Source: Bin87 sp965220095
GTDB lineage: Bacteria; Chloroflexota; Dehalococcoidia; Lucifugimonadales; UBA3495
Direction of reading: 5' to 3'
NCBI GenBank assembly: GCA_965220095.1
Contig: OZ244805.1
Span: 3,472,001-3,536,000 of the forward strand
Length of the DNA: 64,000 bases
Shown here: piece by piece, positions 45,345 to 54,000 of the stretch
Numbering within the stretch: position 1 is the first letter of the stretch
Layout of the letters: each line of letters begins with the position of its first letter
Program-made: the position numbers and the translations under genes
The notes under the pieces: model-generated
Told to the model about the DNA's origin: nothing
Databases searched by the model: none
The model's input: the letters and a program-made list of their open reading frames with translations, nothing else

Positions 45345-45837
45345 AGCGGGGTGAGCGGTATTGGTCCTGACGGGTTTTGGGTTGGTGTTTGATGGGCTTT
45401 CTCCTTTTGGGTGGTGGGTTGTGGTGTCAGGCGTTACGGTTTCGGGGCGGTGTCGGAGCACGGCCCGACGCTGTTTTTACGCGCAGATAGATTTGTCCTA
45501 GGCTTCCGTGTCCCGCGGGCAACCGGCTGATGGAACCGGGGCAGCGCGGCACGGGGCGGTGGTGACTCCCGCTGGGCTGTCTGGCGTATTCCCGTTGAGT
45601 TTGACGGGTGCAGCCTGCGCACAGCCATTCTGCTGGATAACCGACTGGGCCGTTGTCGCCCTGAAACCGTATTCGCCTTGCTATTGAGATGCAGTTTTGG
45701 CGGTTCCGGCGAGGTTCGCGAGGCCTGGCCGGGGTTGCCTGACAGAATTGATGATAGGGATGGGGAATCGGAGGGCGCAAGGGGCCGGTGTCAGTGACAC
45801 GGGGTCCTTCGACATGCTCAGGACGAACGGGCGTTGC

Positions 45838-45878
45838 GCCCTCACCCCCCCGGCCCCTCTCCCTTGTTGGGAGAGGGG
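45838..45878. repeat. CCCTCACCCC-type hairpin repeat
   Basis: CCCTCACCCCCCCGGCCCCT followed by TTGTTGGGAGAGGGG. Same family as 30622. Confidence 0.85.
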
Positions 45879-45938
45879 ACATGATGGGAATTACATACCG
45901 TTGTCAGCGTGTTTGTTGACGGGGGCGTATGCGCAACG

Positions 45939-45966
45939 TAGACTCCGTTCAGTAGACTCCGTTCAA
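45939..45966. repeat. 14-bp tandem duplication in the selenoprotein leader
   Basis: TAGACTCCGTTCAG then TAGACTCCGTTCAA. Outside any IS, so short duplications are not restricted to transposons. Confidence 0.9.
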
Positions 45967-46075
45967 TGTACAGGGTTCTTATTGTGCCAGCCCGGAATTG
46001 ATGTCCCAGCCGGTTGCGCGTTTTGCGGGGTAACTCCGGCGGTACCTTCGAGGGCCTGTCAAGAGGAGAAATATT

Positions 46076-47797
46076 GTGAAGCTGCAAATAATGTCTCCCG
46101 CCGCGAGTCGGGTGGATTTCAAAGTGCCTCCGGCGCCCCGACTGGAAACCCTTGAGGGCAAGACCATCGGTTTGTACAACAACATGACCGGCGGCGCGGA
46201 CGTTGCCGTGAACCGGGTAGCGGAGCACCTCAGTCGCCGCTTCGCTAACGTCAAGTTCGAGCGGTACGGTGGCGACATCAGAGCCGGCCGGCCGGCCCTG
46301 AGTCGGGGCAACCACATCGACGACGAGGAAGCGGCGTTGATCGCCGGAGAGGTCGACGCCATGATCGGCGCGACGGCCCATTGAGGGGGTTGCACGTCGT
46401 GGCTTGCCCACGACATGGTTGCAATGGAAAAGGCCGGCGTACCGGCGGTGGCAATCGCCGCCCGCAGCTTCTCGCGAGCCTGGCAGTCCTGCGTAGACGG
46501 TTGGGGACAGCCCGGCGCCGCCTTCGTTACCATCCCCCACGCCACCACCGGCCAGCAGCCGGACTACATCTGCAATATGGTGGACGAGCAGATTGATGCC
46601 ATCATCACGGGGCTGACCCGGATGACCGCCACCGCTGCCTCCCGGCCTGGCGCCAGCAACGGCAATCGCGGCGCGGAGTTGTTCACCGTGGAGCTGGATG
46701 ACTCGCCGCTGGGACTCAACGCGGTGAATCACTTTCTGGAGGAAAGGGACTGGAGCGACGGGATGCCCGTTATCCCTCCCACCCCCGCCGCTGTGGAAGC
46801 CATGCTCAAGGGCACCCGCCGCAGCCCCCAGGACGTGGTGATGGTCATGGAGCCGGGCTTCGGCCTGGCCACCGTCGAAAAAATCGCCATCAATGCGGTC
46901 ATGGCCGGCTGCAGCCCGGAACAGATGCCAATACTGCTGGCGGCCATCGACTGCATCGCCCAACCGGAGATGAATCACCGGGATATGCAGGTTTCGGGGC
47001 ATACCGAGGCGCCGCTCATCTTGGTCAACGGGCCGATAGCCGACAAGGTGGGCATCAACTATGGCACCTCAGCAATGGGGCCGGGAGTGGTCAACAAGCC
47101 CAACACGGCCATCGGGCGGGCGTTGCGGCTGTGCCTGATCAACATCGGTTATTGCAAGCCCGGCGCCGGCGACCCCAACTTCATCGGGTTGCCGTCCAAG
47201 TTCGGTATGTGCATCGCCGAAAACGAAGAGGTCAGTCCCTGGCAGCCCTATCACGTGGACCAGGGTTTCCGGGCAGACGAGAGCGCAGTTACGGTGGTTA
47301 CGGTTACGGGGCCGACGGACATTCTCGACCCCGCCTCCAGGAACCACATCGACACCCTGGAGAACATCGCATCCATGATGTTCTACCGGCACTCCGGCGG
47401 TGGTCGCTGGATCAAGGGGTGGGATTCGGCCCAGGTAGGCCATACCAACAAGCGGGTACAGTACCAGGGCCCCTACCATCCGGTGATGCTCAGCCCCTCC
47501 CGGGCGGTCATCCTGGCCGAGGCTGGCCTGAGCAAACGGGATGCCCAGGAATGGCTGCACCAGCACTGTCGGGTGCCGCTGAGCCAGGCCATGGGCCCGG
47601 GGATGCCCACCGATGCCGACGGCAAATGGCTTTCCCATCCGGAGTTGCAACCGCTGGCGGATGATCCCGACGCCACCATCCCCGCGCTGGAAACTCCGGA
47701 ACAATACCTGCTGTTCGTAACCGGAGGGTCCACACACTACGCCAATTTCTTCTACGGCACCTACGGCATCGCCACCATGCCGGTGGAGGACGTGTAG
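46076..47797 (+). CDS. Fused UGSC-type selenoprotein with large partner domain; UGA read as Sec103
   Basis: One frame from GTG 46076 to 47797, 573 residues, interrupted only by TGA at 46382-46384. Around it the text reads VDAMIGATAH-U-GGCTSWLAHD, a UGGC variant of the UGSC motif, followed by MVAMEKAGVPAVAIAARSFS. Residues 1-185 match selenoprotein 1 (LEGKTIGLYNNMTGGADVAV). Residues 195-573 match the separate partner protein at 38548. The frame continues across the UGA with homology on both sides, and the two halves are co-linear with two adjacent genes elsewhere, so read-through is strongly supported. AGAGGAG lies seven bases before the GTG. Enzymatic role unknown. Confidence 0.88.
46396..46414 (+). 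promoter_or_regulatory. Candidate bacterial SECIS after UGA of the fusion selenoprotein
   Basis: GTCGTGG (46396-46402), loop CTTGC and CCACGAC (46408-46414) form a perfect 7-bp stem. The loop starts 18 nt after the UGA, exactly the fdhF spacing. It lies within coding sequence, as bacterial SECIS elements do. Confidence 0.7.
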
Positions 47798-47816
47798 GCT
47801 CGCGTGTGCTCACTTT

Positions 47817-47923
47817 GTCATTGCGAGGAGCGTAGCGACGTGGCAATCTCGATGAGGTTGAACACACGTCGGCGAACTGCCGTTGCTACAGCGACGAGAT
47901 TGCCGCGCTACGCTCGCAATGAC
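47817..47923. repeat. GTCATTGCGAG inverted repeat, near-complete
   Basis: GTCATTGCGAGGAGCGTAGC and GCTACGCTCGCAATGAC with the core GGTTGAACACACGTCGG. The inversion extends further out to GTGTGCTCACTTT / AAAGTGGGCACGC, making a 140-bp imperfect palindrome between the fusion selenoprotein and the hydrolase operon. Confidence 0.93.
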
Positions 47924-48000
47924 AAAGTGGGCACGCGTGAGGACTTGTAGGCGCCGTAATTCTGCCCGTCTCCCGTCTATACCTGACTGCAAGGAGTCGT

Positions 48001-48927
48001 ATGCCCAGGTTAGCAGCCGACCAATACCAGACTATCGTCAGGAAGCCCGACGACATCGACCAGTTTTGGGACGATGTGCTGGCGGAAGCCGCCGGGATAC
48101 CTCTGGAGCCGGAGGTGATTCACGACCCGCTGCGGTCGTCGGAAGATATTGACGTTTACGAGGTATTCTTCACCAGCCTGGACCAGGTTCGTATTGCGGG
48201 ATGGTACGCCGTACCCAGGGCTCGGGATGGACGGTTGCCGGGTATCCTGCAGGTTCCGGGGTACAACATGGAGCCGCCGGTGCCGAAGAACTGGGCACGC
48301 AAGGGTTACGCCGCCTTCAGCGTCGCCCCCAGGGGCAAGCTGCGGAGCAATCGCCAGTTCAATCCGGGCTATCCGGGGCTGCTGACCTACGGCATGGTGG
48401 ACAGGAACACCTACTCATACCGGGGTTTTTATATCGATGCCTGCCGGGCCGTGGAGTTCATGCTGGGCCGGGATGAGGTTGACGGCGACCGGATCGGCGT
48501 TACCGGACACAGCCAGGGGGGTGGTCTGACCGTTTCCACCGCCGCATTGCGCCCGGAGATCAAGGCGGCGGCGGCCGGCGCGCCGTACCTCTGCGGGTAC
48601 ATGGACGCCATTGAACTGACCGACGCCTACCCCTATCAGGAGATTGCCGACTATCTGCGGGCGAACCCCGACAGCCGTGAGCAGGTTGAAGACACGCTGG
48701 CCTATTTCGATGGCATCAACCTGGCGCACCGCATCAACTGTCCGATCATCGTTAGCGTAGGATTGCAGGATAGCACCTGCCCGCCGGAGACCGGCTACGC
48801 GATGTTCAACGCCATCGCCAGCGCCGACAAGCAGATTTACGGCTACGACGGCCACGGCCACGACGCCAACAACTTCGAGCACGCGGCCATCGTGGATGCG
48901 TTCCTGGCCAAACACCTGAAACCCTGA
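48001..48927 (+). CDS. Acetylxylan-esterase-family alpha/beta hydrolase, catalytic
   Basis: 308 residues of the AXE1/CE7-like fold. It has LPGILQVPGYNMEPP, the nucleophile elbow TGHSQGGGLTVS, a GLQDSTCPPE acid loop and the catalytic His in GYDGHGHDANNFEH. It probably hydrolyses an ester. AAGGAG lies four bases before the ATG. It starts the plus-strand operon whose genes follow with gaps of 13, 129, 33 and 64 bp. Its neighbour is an inactive-looking paralogue. Confidence 0.88.
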   Translation: MPRLAADQYQTIVRKPDDIDQFWDDVLAEAAGIPLEPEVIHDPLRSSEDIDVYEVFFTSLDQVRIAGWYAVPRARDGRLPGILQVPGYNMEPPVPKNWARKGYAAFSVAPRGKLRSNRQFNPGYPGLLTYGMVDRNTYSYRGFYIDACRAVEFMLGRDEVDGDRIGVTGHSQGGGLTVSTAALRPEIKAAAAGAPYLCGYMDAIELTDAYPYQEIADYLRANPDSREQVEDTLAYFDGINLAHRINCPIIVSVGLQDSTCPPETGYAMFNAIASADKQIYGYDGHGHDANNFEHAAIVDAFLAKHLKP

Positions 48928-48940
48928 CGGACTTGACGAT

Positions 48941-49858
48941 ATGACCACACTGAGCGGCACCAGGCCAGCCGATTTCGACAGCTACTGGCAGGCAACGCTG
49001 GATGAGCTGGCGCGGTTCCCGGCGGCCCCGGAGGTTACGGAGATTACGTTGCGCTCGACGGATTTCGCAACGGCCTACGGGGTGCGCCTGACTTCCATCG
49101 GCCCCTACCGGATATTCGGGTATTTGAGCATCCCGCGCGGCGACGGCCCGTTTCCGGCAAAGTACTTCCTGCCGCGCTATGGGAGCGTTACCGATCTGGT
49201 GCCCCAGGGCTCAGCCAACGGGCAACGCGAGCAGTACGTAACGTTCTCGATTTGCGTGCGGGGGCAGCGGCTGGCCGACCAACCCTACGCGGCCAGCTTC
49301 CCGGGGCTGCTCACCGATGGCATCTCTGACGCGGCCAGCTACGTGTACCGCGGTATCGTCGCAGACTGCTGCCGGGGGCTGGAGTATCTGGCCGGGCGAC
49401 CGGAGGTGGACGGCGCGCGCGTGGCCACCATCGGCACCGACCTGGCCCTGACGACCGCCGCGCTGTGTCCACGAGTTACCCACGTCGTGTGCGCCCCCAC
49501 CCTATGCTACGCAGCTGCTGATTTAGCCTCCCGCACCGGAGCCTACCCTCTGGAGGAGATCAACGATTATCTGCGCCTGCACCCGTCCCGTCGGGACCAG
49601 GTCGTAGACACACTGTCCCACTTCGACCTGCGGTGGTTCGCGCCCCAGGTTGGAGCCACGACCCTGGTGATGGCCGGGGCCGACGGGGCTGCGCTGGATG
49701 CCACCGCCCTCGATCCGATGGTTCAGGCCATCAGGGGCGAGTGCCAGGTTCACAAGTCGGAACATTCGGGCTACAAAGATGGCGTGTACAGCGAGGAATG
49801 GTTAACCCGGCAGTTCGGTTTGCCCGCGCCCAGCCTTCCTCCGCACTGGCAACCCTAG
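48941..49858 (+). CDS. Acetylxylan-esterase-family paralogue lacking the nucleophile Ser
   Basis: 305 residues, co-linear with the gene before it (PADFDSYWQATLDELARFP against DIDQFWDDVLAEA; IFGYLSIPRGDGPFPAKYF; YRGIVADCCRGLEYLAGRPE). Where the neighbour has GHSQGGGLTVS this one reads GTDLALT: the nucleophile Ser and about four residues are gone. Other regions are well kept, so it is not random decay. It starts 13 bp after its paralogue. Likely a non-catalytic partner or a divergent function. Confidence 0.85.
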   Translation: MTTLSGTRPADFDSYWQATLDELARFPAAPEVTEITLRSTDFATAYGVRLTSIGPYRIFGYLSIPRGDGPFPAKYFLPRYGSVTDLVPQGSANGQREQYVTFSICVRGQRLADQPYAASFPGLLTDGISDAASYVYRGIVADCCRGLEYLAGRPEVDGARVATIGTDLALTTAALCPRVTHVVCAPTLCYAAADLASRTGAYPLEEINDYLRLHPSRRDQVVDTLSHFDLRWFAPQVGATTLVMAGADGAALDATALDPMVQAIRGECQVHKSEHSGYKDGVYSEEWLTRQFGLPAPSLPPHWQP

Positions 49859-49987
49859 AAACGAAAAACTCGACAATTTTGGGCTGCTGCCGCCCCTGCC
49901 CGCCGCGCAACCCCACCGGCCGCAATCAGATTTACGCTCGCCAACAACCGGTACATTCCATGCCACCGTGGCGAATGGAGGGCAACA

Positions 49988-51094
49988 ATGAAGGCTTCCT
50001 ATCTTGGCGCAATGGGCTATTCCCAGCGCCACCAGTTCCCCACCAACTGGCCCATCCCTCCGGCGTACCACGACCCGGAAACGTCGGTGCGCAGCTACCA
50101 GGAAGGGATGGACGAATGCGAGTTTGCCGAAGAGTTGGGGTTCGACTGGGTTAGCTTCTCTGAGCATCACTATTCCGGGCGCATTGCCACCGGCACGCCG
50201 GCGGTGATGGCGGCGGCAGTTGCCGAGCGGTGCAAACGCGTCAAGATTGCGATGCTGGGGCAGTTATTGCCGCTGAACAACCCGATCCGGTGCGCCGAAG
50301 AGCTTGGCCTTTTGGACAACCTGACCAATGGCCGCCTCATCATCGGGTTCCTGCGGGGAACACCGAATGAAGATCAAACCTACGGAGTGAATCCCGCCGA
50401 GGGGCGCGGCCGTCTGTTCGAGGGCATGGATCTGATCCTCAAGGCCCTAACCGAGCCGCAGCCGTTTTCCTGGGAAGGCCGGTATCACCAGTACCGCACC
50501 GTGGCGGTCTGGCCGCCGCCGGTACAGCAGCCGCTCCCGCCCGTGATAGTTGCCACCCGCAGCGACGATACGGTGCGGTACGCCGCCGAGCACCGGCTGG
50601 GACTTGGCGTCTCCTTCGTGCCGGCAGAACGGATGGCTGCCATCACCCGCAAGTATTTCCAGTGGTGCGACGAGGCCGGATGGCAGCCGGAGCCGGACCA
50701 GGTGGTGTTTCGCGGCAGCATCTACCTGGCCGAAACCGACAAGCAGGCCGAGGACTGGCTGGCCGCCCGCACCGGCCGCGGCCCGGCCCCCGGGGGCATC
50801 GCCATGAGTCCCGGCGTGTCGCGGGCGGTTGATGCGGCGCGCGCAATCGAAGGGTCCAGCCTTCGCGCGGGTGTGGCCGGCAGTCCACAAGGCGATGTCG
50901 TCGGCGTGGCCGGCCGGTTGAATTTTATGGGCAGCCCTGACACTGTGGTCAAGCAGATTAAGCAGTTCCGCGACGAGGCCGGCGCCGGCGTGGTGGACCT
51001 GTTCTTCCAGCAGCCGGGAGTGGATCATAGGGACGTGATGCGGGAAATCGACCTGTTTGGCCGCGAGGTGCTGCCCCGCATTCGGGAGTTTTAA
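49988..51094 (+). CDS. LLM class flavin-dependent oxidoreductase (paralogue 3)
   Basis: 368 residues. It has ECEFAEELGFDWVSFSEHHY, GQLLPLNNPIRCAEELGLLD, NGRLIIGFLRGTP and SPDTVVKQIKQFRDEAGAG. A luciferase-like monooxygenase using FMN or F420. GGAGGG lies before the ATG. It sits in the middle of a run of alpha/beta hydrolases, a pairing typical of Baeyer-Villiger or ring-oxygenation steps followed by ester or lactone hydrolysis. Confidence 0.92.
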   Translation: MKASYLGAMGYSQRHQFPTNWPIPPAYHDPETSVRSYQEGMDECEFAEELGFDWVSFSEHHYSGRIATGTPAVMAAAVAERCKRVKIAMLGQLLPLNNPIRCAEELGLLDNLTNGRLIIGFLRGTPNEDQTYGVNPAEGRGRLFEGMDLILKALTEPQPFSWEGRYHQYRTVAVWPPPVQQPLPPVIVATRSDDTVRYAAEHRLGLGVSFVPAERMAAITRKYFQWCDEAGWQPEPDQVVFRGSIYLAETDKQAEDWLAARTGRGPAPGGIAMSPGVSRAVDAARAIEGSSLRAGVAGSPQGDVVGVAGRLNFMGSPDTVVKQIKQFRDEAGAGVVDLFFQQPGVDHRDVMREIDLFGREVLPRIREF

Positions 51095-51127
51095 TTTGAG
51101 GCAATCCAAGGGGGTTGGGAGCGATCC

Positions 51128-51787
51128 GTGGTAGTCGAGGAAGGGCAGGTCAATGTGGCCGGAACCCCGGTTAGCTATTGGGCAGCGGGGGCCGGCGAAC
51201 TGGTGGTCATTCTGGATGACGGCGGATGGGGCGCGTCACCGCTGCAGGAAGCGCTGGCCGGCAGCTATCGGGTAGTGCGCCTGGAGTTGTCCGGACTTCC
51301 CGCCGCAGGCGCCGGCGGCAGGCCCAGGGACGCCCGGCGGGTGGCCGACCTGACGGCGTTGGCGGTCGCCGGCCTAACTGGCGGGAAATACACCCTCATC
51401 GGAGCTGGAGACTCCGCCGGCGTTGCGCTCTGGCAGACGCTGCGGTCGCCCGATAACGTGGATGCACTGGTGCTCATCTCGCCCAGCATCGTTCTCCCCG
51501 CCGGAGCGGCACGTCAAGGTATCCACGACGCCGAGGCGGTGAGCAGGTTGGGCGACGTGGCTTGCGCCACCCTGGTGGTGTTCGGACTTAACGACCGCAC
51601 GGTCGCCCCCGAAGCCGCAAGTGTGTACAAAGAAAGCATCCCGAACTGCAACATCAGCTTTGTTTACGACGCAGCACGCGACATTATGGCGGACCGGCCA
51701 GAGGCGCTGACGGACGCGGTGGCCGATTTTGTGGAGCGCCGGGAAACCTTCATCGTCGGGCGTGGATCGGGCCTCATCAACCCGTGA
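51128..51787 (+). CDS. Small alpha/beta-hydrolase-fold protein, catalytic His replaced
   Basis: 219 residues. The oxyanion region is changed from HG to ILDDGGWG. The elbow reads IGAGDSAGVAL. Near the C-terminus FVYDAARDIMADRPEAL replaces the usual YDAGHxIxADRPEA, so the catalytic His is Arg. The start is GTG at 51128. It begins 33 bp after the LLM gene. Presumably a non-hydrolytic member of the fold. Confidence 0.8.
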   Translation: MVVEEGQVNVAGTPVSYWAAGAGELVVILDDGGWGASPLQEALAGSYRVVRLELSGLPAAGAGGRPRDARRVADLTALAVAGLTGGKYTLIGAGDSAGVALWQTLRSPDNVDALVLISPSIVLPAGAARQGIHDAEAVSRLGDVACATLVVFGLNDRTVAPEAASVYKESIPNCNISFVYDAARDIMADRPEALTDAVADFVERRETFIVGRGSGLINP

Positions 51788-51851
51788 TCCTCAGGGAGCA
51801 ACCCCGAAGCAATCGCCCCCGAGACCAGCGGGCCGCAGGAGTTGTAACCTT

Positions 51852-52625
51852 ATGCCGCATCTGAACCTCCCCGGAGTAAACCTTTGGTATGAGGACACGG
51901 GCGGCGCGGGTACTCCCGTAATCTTTCTGCACGCCGCCTCTGGCACCTGCGAGAGCTGGGTACATCAGCTGCCCGCTTTTACGTCTGCGGGTTACCGGTG
52001 CATCACCTATGATCGGCGCACGTGGGGACGTTCACAGCCGACTGATCCCGGCGAGCAGCCGGGTTTCGCGGGGGACGACCTGCATGGTCTGGTTGAGTCG
52101 CTGGGGCTGGAGCGAGTGCATTTGGTAGCCACTGCCGCCGGCGGGATCGCCGGCCTGGATTATGCGTTGAGCCATCCGGAACGCGTGTGCAGCCTGGTAG
52201 CGGCCAACACCATCGGCGGCGTTCAGGACGCCGAATACCTGGCGGTTCAGACGCGGCTGCGTCCGGCGGAGATACAGAACCTGCCGGTTGAACTGCGTGA
52301 GCTGGGGCCGTCGTATCGTGGCACCGATCCGGAGGGAGCCGCCCGTTGGCTCGATATAGAGTTGGCCAGCCGACCCTACGGCTTGGTTCCATCACAACCT
52401 CTGCGCGAACCCATCACCTACGCTCGGCTGGACACCATGTCGGTTCAGACGCTGGTGCTGTCGGGAGAGTCCGACCTGCTATCTCCACCGGCTTTGATGC
52501 GGATGCTGGCCGCCCATATCCCAACCAGCCGCCTGGTGTCGCTGTCGGATGCCGGTCACGCGGGGTTTTGGGAACGGCCGCAGGTCTGGAACGGTCTGGT
52601 GCTGGAATTCATCGGCCAACACTAG
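51852..52625 (+). CDS. Alpha/beta-hydrolase-fold protein with Ala in the nucleophile position
   Basis: 257 residues with a standard alpha/beta hydrolase core: VIFLHAASGTCESW, YRCITYDRRTWGRS, LVLSGESDLLSP and a kept His in SDAGHAGFWERP. The elbow reads VATAAGGIAG in place of GxSxGG, so the nucleophile Ser is Ala. AGGAG lies 10 bases before the ATG. It ends the operon. Loss of only this residue points to a recruited pseudoenzyme or substrate-binding protein. Confidence 0.83.
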   Translation: MPHLNLPGVNLWYEDTGGAGTPVIFLHAASGTCESWVHQLPAFTSAGYRCITYDRRTWGRSQPTDPGEQPGFAGDDLHGLVESLGLERVHLVATAAGGIAGLDYALSHPERVCSLVAANTIGGVQDAEYLAVQTRLRPAEIQNLPVELRELGPSYRGTDPEGAARWLDIELASRPYGLVPSQPLREPITYARLDTMSVQTLVLSGESDLLSPPALMRMLAAHIPTSRLVSLSDAGHAGFWERPQVWNGLVLEFIGQH

Positions 52626-52795
52626 GAACGAGTCCGAGTATTGTTGAACGAGTTTGCCCGGGCAAGCCGCTATCGATCGGCGTTAATTATTACTGCTGTT
52701 GCTGATGCTCGCTCTGGGAAGCTCTGTGCATGGGACGTCGTTCCCAACCGGTGCGGCGGACATCCCACCCGCTCGGTTAGCCGCGTGGCCCATGC

Positions 52796-53920
52796 TCATC
52801 CGGGGGCCAGTCGACCGAAGCGGAATAGTTTGAGCAGGTTGTGTCCGGTGCAGATCAGCGACCACTCGCCGTTGACCTTCTCCAGACCTCGGAGCAGGAA
52901 CTGCCGGAAGCCTCGGCCTTGCTTGATCTGGCCGAAGACCGGTTCCACCGTTGCCATGCGCAATGAGTAACGTTGCCTACCCCGCCTGGTGTGCAACTTG
53001 CGCCGCATCCGGTCTCTGGGGGACAGATGATTGGGTATGCGACATCGGGGCGCCGGCGGCACTCTGCCGTGGCGGGTCTGCTCCGGCGCGACATAGGGGT
53101 CCACGCCCAACTCTTGCAGGCCGTCAACCGCCTGGGCCGAGTAGTAGCCAGCATCGGTGGACACTTCCTTCGGCACGACGCCGGTGTTGCTGATGGTTTC
53201 CGCTATCATGGTCACGGCCTGCTGCTGGTCTGAAGTCTGGTTGGTGGCCTGAGCCGCCACGATCACCTGGTGGGCGTGGTCCACCACCGCCTGACAGTTG
53301 TAGGCTTGCAGGAAGTCCCGACCGCCCGGTCCGGGCATGATGCGCGACTCGGCATCGGTGAAGTTGCGCTGTGCCTTGTCGCCAGGCACCCCGGGATGCT
53401 CTTTACCCTCGGCTTCCGCCTGCTCGGCAGCTGCCTCGGCTTCGGCTTCCAACGCCGCCATGGCCTCCCGTATCTTCCCCAATCGTCCTTCCCGAAAGGA
53501 CAACTCCTCCGGCAACTCATCTCCGCGCTTATCCTTTCCGTACCTACGGTCCTCCTCCTCCTCATCCACCTCCTGGGCGCGCCGCAACAACTCCGCCACC
53601 TCCGCAGCCAACTGCGCTTCTTTCTCTTTCATACGTCGGTAACTCATCGCCTGGTGCCTGGATGCGTTGGCCCTGACCTTGGCGCCGTCCAACGCCACGT
53701 GGCCCAGCTTCACCATACCCGCCCGCTGGCACAACACGCCTTTCCTGCTCGTAACGCGCCGTGATCTCCGAGAAAGCCTGCCCTCGCGAAAGCGGGGGTC
53801 CAACTGGTCCACAACGTCAGAGATGAAGTAGGCCAGATAGCCCGGGGGCAACCACTCCCGCAGGGCGGCGGGCAGCAGCAACTGCTGGTCGGGATCGTAG
53901 GGAAGATACGTCTTGCTCAT
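52796..53920 (-). pseudogene. IS1182-family transposase, internally deleted
   Basis: The product starts YLPYDPDQQLLLPAALREWL and ends VEPVFGQIKQGRGFRQFLLR-GLEKVNGEW, both IS1182 hallmarks, with VALDGAKVRANASRHQAMSY and STDAGYYSAQAVDGLQELG between. About 90 residues after DPRFREGRLSRRS, covering the helix-turn-helix-like region, are missing: the text jumps to GMVKLGHVALDG. The remaining frame stays open. The IS701 copy B inserted at CTAG beside its end. Confidence 0.85.
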
Positions 53921-54000
53921 CGCCAACTCCGCACAACTGAACTGCCCCCATCACACCATCACAATCCTCGGTCAGCAGTTTTTCTCGGACAGGCTGCTAG

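Larger units (their letters stand above)
45074..46075. other. 1-kb repeat-rich gap before the fusion selenoprotein
   Basis: No gene is supportable. It holds a GTCATTGCGAG repeat (45216-45344), a CCCTCACCCC-type unit (45838-45878), a palindrome CCTTCGACATGCTCAGG near 45805 and a 14-bp tandem duplication at 45939-45966. The leader of the selenoprotein gene, with AGAGGAG at 46062, is at its right end. Confidence 0.6.

Noticed and set aside
45427..45882. 151-codon minus-strand frame in the gap before the fusion selenoprotein
   Set aside because: Its start (LPTRERGRGGEG, VRPEHVEGP) is the translation of two genomic repeat families; nothing in the rest is recognisable.
27398..47923. GTCATTGCGAG repeats considered as CRISPR repeats
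   Set aside because: They are scattered over 20 kb as separate inverted repeats, not an array with regular spacers, and no cas gene is present.
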